Source of the DNA: Alopecurus myosuroides
Lineage: Eukaryota > Streptophyta > Magnoliopsida > Poales > Poaceae
Assembly (NCBI GenBank): GCA_028641055.1
Contig: CM054062.1
Span: forward strand, 140,782,682-140,846,681
Direction of reading: 5' to 3'
DNA: 64,000 nt
Position 1 is the stretch's first letter. Each line of letters starts with the position of its first letter. Below, in pieces: positions 55,539 through 64,000 of this stretch. Both the position numbers and the translations under genes were made by a program. The notes beneath the pieces were generated by a model. That model ran no database searches and was not told the DNA's origin. It was given only the letters and a program-made list of their open reading frames with translations.

Positions 55539-57831
55539 AGTTCCTTTGTCCAAAGGTGAATTATGACAAATTGATTTTATCTTATTCAGAATCTACATGG
55601 CAGTGGCGGAATGTGATACAAAACTTTTTCTGATGGGAGACTACCATTAGCACAGGTTTGGACACTGGAATTGGCTCGCCCTTGTTTAATCTCAACCCAG
55701 ATGGTTCGACATACGCTAGATGCATATGCGTACATCATACTTGGCGGCTCTAGAAATAGCTAAATCCACTACTACAGAGATGCAGAGGTGGTAGAGTGGA
55801 CTACGGGTCATACTTTCGAACTATGGCATAATTGGCATAGAGAACTTTTGTTTGAATTTTCCAAGAGATATTGTTGTATGAGGGCCGCCTTAATGCTCTA
55901 TTGGGGTTATATGCTGCACTATGTGAACCCTTGGTGGCAGGGTCAAAAATTACTTTAATCTCAGTCTCAAATAGGGTTACTAGTGGTGTTTATTCTTATG
56001 TATGATTTTATACTTATTAACACCCCCTTATGTTAAGGCCTTACTACTACTTCTACAGAATGTTTCACTGCATTCGTCGTGATTCCGTTGGTCAGGCTAA
56101 ATATGCAAAATTACGGCTAGAGTTACTTACTCTTACAATCATGGCTGGTGCTCGTGCGGGATTCAACATGACAGTAGGTGGAGATATCTCGATTCCTTTG
56201 CAATTGCAGAAATATTTCAGGTTGTGTCCATTCTGTGTCCTATTGTAACTCATGATATCCATATTTTTAGTACGCCTTAATTTTCATGTGTGCTTTATTT
56301 TCATATTTTTATGCATATGCATTTGAACTAAAATGTCTTATGGAGGACTAAAATGCAGTCGGAGCATATACTAAATTAGTCCACCATGTGTTGGGTGTTG
56401 TGGCTCCACCTATATTGAACTACTTTGTGATATCTCTAATGTTTATCTCTGGTTTAGTTGTACCCGAAACCACCCAAGTTAATTAGTTTTTTAGCTCCAT
56501 CTGGCAGCGCATAATTGTTTTATATGAATGTTGGGGATGAATCATACTTCATCCAAACAGAATAGCACAATCGGGTCTGCAGACACATGTTATGTCCTTT
56601 TTCAATGCAAGTTTGCCCATAGTTTTAGTACCAATTATTATTTATGCTCTTTTTTTTGGATGATTTAACTTTTAATTAGTGGTGTCATATGCAGGATTAA
56701 AAGAATGTGGGACCATGGTTAGGCCGATCTTCTTAACTTTCTGGAACTTGGACCAGTGTGTTTACTATTTCCTGTAAACCTGCAAAAAAAAAAGAGTTCT
56801 TAATTCTTCTACCATCGATCTTCCATTGAGGTTATTATTTCCGTAGACCTCATGGAATAAAAAATGAGTTAATTCTTCTTCCCTACCAAAGCTTTATTGT
56901 GCGAACATTCTGAGTGAATGAGCAATTTTCAAGTAATGTATTATCTGGAAGTAAAACAGTGCGCTATTTATTTCAATAGATAGTGGTTATACAGTTTGGA
57001 TGTGTACAAGAGGATTTTATCCACACGTATGTTTGCTTCTTTATAAATGGGGACATTCACATTTGCGTATAGCAGGATTTACTTCAAGGAGTTATATCCA
57101 CATGTTAGAGTTAGTTCGTATATTTTACATTTTTATATAACAGAACTTTTATTCCCTTGAAACTTCTCCATTTGTCTGCCTCTTTTGAACACACTCATAT
57201 CCCTTTTTCAAGTTTGACATAATTCATTTTGTGAATGATTAATTAACCTTAATTTTTGTAGAATTGATTGATGCCTCATTTGCTCTTGATTTTTTCTTAA
57301 GTGTATCACCACATAGGAGCAGTGAGCTGATACTGCTGAGTTCTAACGCTATCCAAGGAAACCAGCAATTATTCTATATTCACCGAAGCTTACAATGCAA
57401 TAGCCAACTACTATGCAGAGCTTGTGATCTCGAGGGAGTAGCAAAGTGTATGACAAGAACATATCAAGTTGTATTATGGTTTGTCTGATTCCGCAAAGCT
57501 GTTGTGTTCTTTCTCATTCCACGAAGTTACATTTATCAAGCATGATTGCAGACTAGCAGTAATTAAGTTGTCGTTTTGACTGCTCACATGTATCTGCAGC
57601 CATATGGATGTGTACTTCAAATGAATTTTTTGGATGATTTTAGCATGACAATTAATAAATTTTGGAGTTCCCGTGCGCGAAAAGAGCTAAGGAAAAGCTT
57701 CTGGGAAAGGAGATTAGGAATTTTTCCCCAGATTAGTGGAGGCATACATGGTAGTATTCATCCAATTGTTGGTGACAATGAGCTTTGGGTTGTTCTTTCT
57801 ATCCAACTTCTTAATCTTCTCTGATAGTCAT
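55539..57831 (+). repeat. Segmental duplication, copy B (2.29 kb)
   Basis: Direct-orientation copy of 2976-5268, offset about 52.56 kb. The left side passes without interruption into 55538, so it preserves the site where Tat element 1 is inserted beside copy A. The right side ends at GTCAT followed by the Tat element 2 LTR, while copy A continues GTCATGCTTCAG. Confidence 0.93.
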
Positions 57832-58324
57832 TGTCGAATCCGATGTTCGGCAAATCCCTCAGGTGACCCTATCGGGTTTCGAGTAGGAGAACCCATGAGC
57901 GCTGGTGGCGATCGTCGGCTAGACAGGGGGCGAGATTTACCCAGGTTCGGGGCCCTCGTAGAGGTAAAACCCTTACTCCTGCCTCTGTCGATCTGTATTA
58001 ATGAGTAGATCGGTTACAATGGTGGTTGCTCGAATCGAGAGTATGATCTCGAGTTCAGGGTTTTGGTGTTGCGGTGTTGCTTGGTCCTCTTCCGGTGGCT
58101 CTCCTGGCCTTATATAGGTGGCTAGGTCTCAAACCCTACTCGGAGAGGACTCAAACTCTAACCTTAGGTCGGTTACATATTTCCAAACTTAACCCGCAAG
58201 TCAGTGCGGGTGGGCTTCACGTGGGCCTTCTGGAATACTCCAAGGGCTCCTCTTCTTGGGCCTTAACCTTGGGCCTGAGATGGGGTGTCCTTACCCGCAG
58301 GGTCCATGATCCATGTCTTCGTCA
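57832..58324 (-). repeat. 3' LTR of Tat element no. 2
   Basis: The plus strand runs TGTCGAATCCGATG...CATGTCTTCGTCA, 493 bp. On the minus strand it starts TGACGAAGAC right after the polypurine tract. TATATAAGG on the minus strand (58111-58119) is its promoter. The insertion point is exact from comparison with copy A at 5268. Confidence 0.9.
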
Positions 58325-58941
58325 GTAGCCCCTGAGCGTTTACTCGAGTGGGATTTTTCCAGTCGAGTAGACGGTCAAATCTTTCTTGGTCTTCCTTTCC
58401 TGTGGATAACCAGTTTGGTTGTTTCCTGTTTAGAGGGCGCGTACCCTGTATAATGAGTTTTCATACTCGAGTATCGAGCAATGCAAGTGCCTGTTTTTAT
58501 GGCTTTTTATCGCAGAAGGATGTGGCGCAGTAGCTTAGCTTTCCCGAGAGTTCAGGGCCAATTAATTGCGACTAGGGCAAAAACATTTCTGGCCTACACA
58601 GATTCGAGACCTCCGACTCGAACCCGATAAGGTGATTGTTGCGACTGGGCCGTTGTGGTCTTATCGAATCAAACTTAACCTATGGGGGTACCCGGCGCGT
58701 CCGCTAGGATTTTTCTTCGTGTTGTTGACACGGAATCATGCCGGAGGACGCAGCTTTGAGTGCGATTCCAGGCCCTCAAGAGAGATCTTTCGGGTCTTAC
58801 CTTCATATTCGAAGAATATGGCATCCGGATGTGCCTAGTCGGCCGAACAATCCAGGTTTTTATGATGTAAAAATATCATGCGAGTGAGAAAAGGCAGGTT
58901 CTGCCTACTCAAGTAATTTTTCGATTTTGTAGTTCTTTTAT

Positions 58942-59035
58942 CCATACGAAAGAGTTTTCGTGTTAGGAGTTTTATGCCCATATGAAAGAGTTTTCATGTT
59001 TGGGAGATCGTGCCCATACGAAAGAGTTTTCGTGT
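58942..59035 (+). repeat. Short tandem repeat with palindromic core
   Basis: CCATACGAAAGAGTTTTCGTGT at about 58942, 58978 (with T/A changes) and 59012, period about 35 bp. The core CGAAAGAGTTTTCG is nearly self-complementary. A fourth diverged unit may lie at about 59120. Confidence 0.8.
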
Positions 59036-59446
59036 GCAGGGTATTTTTCTCCGTTTTAAAGGAGTCTTGCTTCATGATTTGTTCATGAAAAAGTTGCTTC
59101 TATTCGAAGGAGTTTGTTCATACAAAGTTATTTTCGCGTTTGAACTTTCCATTCGAAGCTTTCTTCAATTTGATGATGCACACTATGACGTCATGACGCA
59201 CTTTCCTCCCCCCGATGGGACGTGACGGAGTGAGAGCAGAAGGGCTGGCCCACATAGTCAGCTTTTTGACCGGGAAACGAGACGTCGTTCCCGGTTTTTA
59301 CGCAAACCGTGCAGTAAATGCGCACGATCTTCTGTTAAGATCGTGGCAGGAAACAGCGCTCACCGCCTCCTCGTTTCGTCTTCACACATGGTGGCCGCGA
59401 TGAGCGTCACGTGGTGCATCGAGTGGCCAGTATCAATTTGTTCCGT

Positions 59447-59458
59447 GTATAAGTACGG
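59447..59458 (+). promoter_or_regulatory. Candidate TATA box of the antisense gene
   Basis: GTATAAGTACGG precedes the antisense ATG by about 100 bp and follows a GC-mixed region. It is a prediction from position only. Confidence 0.35.
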
Positions 59459-59558
59459 ATCTTTGCGATGCGGTAAGATTTTCCCAGCCTTCGTCTTCCA
59501 GTCCATCTTCTTCCTCGCGCTCATCTTCTTTCTTCCTCCAAGCTCGTGCTTAGCAGCG

Positions 59559-62500
59559 ATGGTGGGAGGCAAGAGACGCGGTGCTGCCATTTCCGCATCC
59601 GGGGAAGCTTCGGTGCAACCTGCACCGCGTTCGGGCGACTGGCGTTCGCCCAACACCACAGCGAAGAGCATCAAGGAGATGCAGCGGGAGGGGCTGCTGC
59701 CTGCGGAGTCCGAGAAGCGGGTGCGCCTCGGAAAGAAGGAAGAGGTACCCAACCCGCAAGCGAACGAGCGCGTGGTCTTCGCGGACCATGTGTCGCGCGG
59801 TCTTTCCTTTCCCCTCCATCCGTTTCTCGTGGCGTTGCTGTATGTTTATGGCATACAGCTCCACGATCTTCCTCCGAATGTGATACAGCACATATCGTGC
59901 TTTATCGTGTTCTGCGAATGCTTCTTAGGCATTCGCCCACACTGGGGACTCTGGAAAGCCCTTTTCAAAGTCCGGATCTTTCGCGAGAAATCGCAAGTAG
60001 ACTCCGAGCCCGGTGAGCCGCTACGCACGGGTGGCTTTGGGATCCAAGCGAAATCAGAGTCCAGCTATTTCAGCATGTACTTCATCGACTCCGCCCAGGG
60101 CTGGAGGAAAAAGTGGTTTTACGTCATCGACAACAGCTCGGGTGGGATCATAGAATTCCAACCGTTCGCTGTCTTGAAGAGGCGGAAGTCCTGGGCGCAC
60201 AAGTTGTCGGCTGAAGAAACCCAGGTCGTCACGCCACTACTCGCAAGAGTGGCAGCTCTCCGTGATCAAGCTGCTGGAGTCGTACTCAACGGGCTACACC
60301 TGGCGGGTATCTTTCTCAAGCGCAGGATCCAACCTCTGCAGCACAGGGCCTCCACGATGTGGGAATACCAAGGCTCTGAGGATCCCAGTCGTGTGAGCCG
60401 TGAAGAGCTCTCGAACGTCGAGTTCGAGAAAAAGATTGCGGCCATCACCAGCTTGAAGGTGGGAGAAAAATATCCCGACTGCACGGTCGTAGCCTTTGAT
60501 GCATCAAGGCCTCCACCATCCGAAGTAAGTTTGCCTTTCTTTTCTCATGACTTTTTCTTGGTCTGGATTTCAGTCGACTGAACTTCTTCTGTCTTCTCCC
60601 ATAGAGTTTATCCATGGCCACCTGCTACCCTCCTGTATCTGGGGCGGAGGCCTCGGAGTTATTGGCGAGTAACCTGGATGGCCCAGCCGACACCAGTGTT
60701 GCCGACGCTTCTTCGAGCTCCGACCAAGATTCTTCGGATGACGCAGGGGACTCGGGTGGCGGTCATCATAAACGTCGTCGAGTGGAAGGTGACGAGGCCA
60801 CCTCTAAGGACAACTCCTTGGAAGAATCACCCGGGAAGGAGCCCATCAATGCTACCCCTCTGCGTATGCGCGCCCCTTCCTCCTCATTCCCAGTTATCCA
60901 GACCGCCTGGAATGCGAATATGCTGGATGAGGAGGATGACGAAGATGAGTAAGTTTCTTTCCCTGTTCTTTTAGTCGAACGTTTTCCTTTGGCGTATTGT
61001 TGACGCTTTGTCTTTTGTTGCAGCCTGCAAACCATTAGTCCTCGCAGGTACGCCTCTTCCCTTCCTCCCGAAAGGAGGAATAAAGCAGGAGCTGCGGATG
61101 AGACTCCTACTGCTGGCACTGTCCAGAATTCGCCCAGCGTAGCCCCCAATGTGGCGCCTACGGAACATGGAGTTCCTAGTTCTGCTACCGGAGCTTCAGC
61201 TTCAAAAGAGGTGACGGGTAGCTCAGCAGATCCCCTCTCCCGTGCCAAGGGCCAGGTAAATTCTGTTACTTGCCTTTAGTTTGTTATCGGGTGCACGACA
61301 GTGCTCCCGATGGGAGTAGCCCCTGAGGCTGTAGTTGGTCGCATGTGATCGGCTACAGGCTCAAAGTCTGTCTTTTCCTTCTTCTTGGTTTTATCGGGTG
61401 CACGGCAGTGCTCCCGATGGGAGTAGCCCCCGAGGCTTTACTCGATTGATTGCAATCGGGTATAGGCTCCAATTTTTCTCTTCTAATTCTTCTATTTCTA
61501 TGTTCTTTGCAGTAGCTCGTTGACTCCCTTGCGGCGATTGGCCGTCGCGTTGTTTTTGCTGAGTCTGAGTGCGGGATCCTTCGGGCGGACCGTAGTCGAC
61601 TCACCACAGAGAATGAGCTTCTTCGAGGTAAGCTTAGCCCTCTTTTTCTGTTTGCATTTTTTCCATCAGTTCTTCGATTCTGATAAGTGTTGTCGTGCAG
61701 CTCAACTTGAGTTTTCGAAGACCGAGAAAGACAATGCTTCTACTCGGGTAATAGCTCTAGAGGCTGAGTTGGCGGCCGTTCGCCAGGATCTGGAATCCTC
61801 CCGCATGTCTTCGGCTGATCTTGAAGGGAAGCTTGGTTCTGCCCAAGAGACTTTGAAGAAGTTGGAGGAAGCCAGCACCAAGGCGGATGCCGATCTTGTC
61901 GACTTTATTCGTCCCCTTGCCGATCGCTTCGCGGGTAAGTTACCTTTGGCTTATAATTTGTCTTCTGCTGTCTTGAGTCTTGACGTTCTTTTCTTTGTAG
62001 GTCTTCTGGGTGTTCCTCTGGAAGTTCCCGGAGTCCAGCGGGTGGACGCGCAGACGGACTCCCTTGCCCAGCTCAGGAGGCATGCCGAAGGAGTTTGCTC
62101 CTTGGTCGGCAATGCCACTCAAGTGTTGACGCAGCTGCATGGTCCCCTTCTCGTCAATGCTGCATCTCCACCCGCGCTAGGTGACCTGCTGAAGATCTTC
62201 TCGGAGAGCAATCTCCTTGATGCCTACGCGGTCGCTCAGTCGGAGTCTGGGGCGAAGACGGCCATCCAGTTCGCGCTGGCGCATGGAGTTAGCGGCTTGG
62301 AGGAGGCCTACTCGGATCTCCCAGTCGATCCTTCCACGGGCAGAAAGGTAGGGCTTCGTCGATTTGGCGAGCCAGCCGCCGTCCTCGCTCGGAAGTTATC
62401 TGAGCTATTTGCTCGACTTAAGGGAGGGACGACTGCCGCGAGTGGGAGTACCACTGTAGCTTCTTAGTTTATTTCGTTTGTACTTTGCAACTTGGATTGT

Positions 62501-63488
62501 AATGAACCCTCGGATGTGCTCATGTTTTTCCAATATTTTAATCGAGATGCTTTTGCTGAAATGCTTCCCGCAATTGTACGTGTGCTCCCGATGGGAGTAG
62601 CCCCCGAGCACCTCTCGAATAGGTGGTGAATATATCTCGAGTAGGGCACCTTATTCCTTTACTCTTCTTTGTACTTTTCAGGTATCCGAGGTGGACGCAG
62701 AACCTTCAGGTGGACCTGCTGCCCCAACAGATCCGCTTGTCGCCGCTGTTGGGACTTTGGCAGGTCTTCGTGATCGTGTAGATGATGGTGAGCGCAGGCT
62801 GAAAGCGTTGCACGGGGTAGCGGATGTGGCGAAGTCCAAGCAAAAACTGGCGACTGAACGCGAACAGTTTCTGATGGACGAGTTGGCTTCCGTCGCTAGG
62901 GACTTGCTGTGTAAGTAATACAACCCCCGAGTCTTTTTTGTCTTGTTTCCTTGCCTAATCGTGCATGTTTGCTCTTCAGTTGTTAAACCGGATGATAGGG
63001 AGGAAAAACAGTGGGTAGAAAACCACATTCTTCAAGAAGCTGTCAGCTCAAGGCCTCATGCGAGTAACTTTTGGTCTGATCGCAGTCGAGGCTTTGTGTT
63101 GGCTACTTTGAAGTTCCGTGTCACCCAGGTAAAAGTTCTCGTGAGTTCTTTTCACGAGGTCTTGGTCGCGATGAACGCCGCGTTCTATCCGCTGCAAAGG
63201 GGTCCTGAAGACTGGAGCCATCTCCTCAGACTTTTCGGGCAAGAGGGAGAGTTTCGCGAGTGTGTACGTAATCAGATGACTTGCGGCGCGGTGGTGGCTC
63301 TCTCCTTTGTCCGGATATGGCATCCTGAGGTGAACTTTAACTCCGTAGCTAGGCTGCCAGATGGTCCAATCGATGATATTTCGCCGCATTATGACGATGT
63401 TCGTCCTGCAGCGGAAGAAATCATTCGACTGACCTCCGATGAAGTAGATAGAGTGCTGGCGACTGAGAATGCTCGACACCATGATTGA
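59559..63488 (+). CDS. Antisense gene of Tat element: Transposase_28-like protein, 8 exons
   Basis: Exons 59559-60524, 60605-60948, 61024-61255, 61516-61627, 61701-61934, 62001-62455, 62682-62910 and 62980-63488 join in one frame of 3081 bases (about 1026 residues) with GT-AG at every border. Start MVGGKRRGAAISASG. Residues about 60-145 hold the PF04195-like block (FADHVSRGLSFPLHPF, LYVYGIQLHDLPPN, FLGIRPHWGLWKALFKV). Then come a Ser/acidic linker with HHKRRRVEGD (possible nuclear signal), a coiled coil (EKDNASTRVIALEAELAAV), and a helical C-terminus ending LATENARHHD. If exon 6 is read through it stops at 62467 (784 residues). Transcribed against pol, it converges with the pol end at 63768. 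Function unknown. Confidence 0.7.
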
Positions 63489-63767
63489 TTGTTGGATGTA
63501 TACATCCTGTGATGCTTGTATAGTTTGTAAAAACTGTTGTAAGGTGTGGAACCCTGTATGTATATATTTTCCAGTGACGCTGAGTTTTAGGCGTAGCCCC
63601 TGTGTGTTTATGGGGTGTATACCTGTAACTATTTAGCGTGTAAGGATGAATAATCTTCGAGTAAATATGGTTGAGAAACCATGTATTTTATTGCGGTGAC
63701 TGAGAAGTCATGTATTCGAGCTACAAGAATGGCTGGTATAGCCTTATTGTTGTGAGAACAAGTAAAT

Positions 63768-64000
63768 CTAGGGATAAAATTTGCGGAGGTGTGCGATATT
63801 CCAAGGATTGGAATAGATTCCTCCAGTCGATGGGTTCTTCAGCCTGTAGGCTCCGCCTGGGATAACTTCGTGTATGATGAAGGGTTCTTCCCATGGTGGC
63901 TCGAGCTTGTGTCCCTCCTTCTGCTTGAGCCGCAACACTAGATCTCCAACTGCGAATGCTATGTGGCGTATGCGGCGACTATGATAGTTTCGCAGTGATT
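63768..64000 (-). CDS. C-terminal end of Tat-type gypsy pol (integrase tail), partial
   Basis: The minus strand reads SLRNYHSRRIRHIAFAVGD, LVLRLKQKEGHKLEPPWE, PFIIHEVIPGGAYRLKN and ends PWNIAHLRKFYP with TAG at 63768-63770. This is the GDLVLR...PWEGPF/Y module that ends the integrase of Tat-lineage polyproteins. The frame is open to the window edge. The rest of pol lies to the right. Confidence 0.9.
   Translation of the reverse strand, partial: SLRNYHSRRIRHIAFAVGDLVLRLKQKEGHKLEPPWEEPFIIHEVIPGGAYRLKNPSTGGIYSNPWNIAHLRKFYP

Larger units (their letters stand above)
58325..59558. other. Untranslated region upstream of the antisense gene
   Basis: Polypurine tract at 58325-58336, then non-coding DNA. 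A three-unit repeat (58942-59035) and a plus-strand TATA-like GTATAAGTACGG (59447-59458), about 100 bp before the ATG at 59559, suggest a separate promoter for the antisense gene. Confidence 0.5.
57832..64000 (-). mobile_element. Tat-type Ty3/gypsy element (no. 2), 3' part
   Basis: On the minus strand: pol C-terminus (from beyond 64000 to 63768), an antisense gene on the plus strand (59559-63488), polypurine tract CTCAGGGGCTAC (58325-58336), 3' LTR (58324 down to 57832). This gene order is that of the Tat lineage. The left target flank is GTCAT (57827-57831); the right flank is outside the window. Confidence 0.88.

Noticed and set aside
59550..59891. Minus-strand ORF overlapping the antisense gene
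   Set aside because: Shadow of the plus-strand exon; Arg/His-rich translation with no domain.
62001..62467. Stop at 62465-62467 as the end of the antisense gene
   Set aside because: Kept as an alternative, but a GT at 62456 and AG at 62681 remove it and keep frame with a downstream open region that has no ATG at its start.

Overview
The window is nuclear DNA from a large-genome grass, most likely a pooid (Triticeae or a close relative such as Avena or Lolium). The evidence is a monocot-type eEF1B-beta gene, plastid fragments of grass type, and dense nested LTR retrotransposons, PIF/Harbinger elements and Stowaway MITEs. This is read from sequence patterns only; the species cannot be fixed.

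Layout. 1-2975: 3' LTR of a Copia-type element inserted into the antisense ORF of a Ty3/gypsy Tat-type element, of which the 3' LTR (2410-2975) remains. 2976-5268: copy A of a 2.29-kb segment that recurs at 55539-57831 (copy B) with about 1% difference. 5269-6152: spacer with a minisatellite. 6153-11666: a 5.5-kb TG...CA sequence with an ATAAT target duplication, probably a giant solo LTR. 11672-19189: low-copy-looking DNA split by a 3.2-kb mosaic of shuffled plastid fragments flanked by a 25-bp direct repeat. 19190-20984: 3' end of a gypsy element. 20985-24243: AT-rich DNA with one Stowaway MITE. 24244-38527: a decayed SIRE/Maximus-like Copia element (minus strand), its RT region carrying a solo LTR (24435-25437) and its 5' LTR carrying a complete 8.6-kb gypsy element (29414-37994). 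38792-40397: another solo LTR. 43455-45744 and 46196-48328: two PIF/Harbinger elements that encode only the Myb/SANT-like ORF, followed by a related 298-bp MITE (48419-48716). 49554-50627: a hAT-like inverted-repeat element. 50821-52428: the one clearly intact host gene, eEF1B-beta (minus), with a telo-box and site II promoter. It is divergent from a degraded NOB1-like gene (53592-54897). 57832-64000: a Tat-type gypsy element (minus) that runs off the right edge. It has its 3' LTR, the pol C-terminus, and between them an apparently intact 8-exon antisense gene of about 1026 codons.

How it fits together. The two copies of the 2.29-kb segment each preserve the empty site of the Tat insertion that borders the other copy, so the duplication and the insertion order can be read from sequence alone. 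Five insertions have recoverable target duplications that fix their boundaries. The most unusual items are the intact multi-exon antisense gene inside the Tat element, with polypurine-tract-like motifs repeated in its introns; a gypsy reading frame that runs through the polypurine tract into the LTR; and the plastid mosaic.
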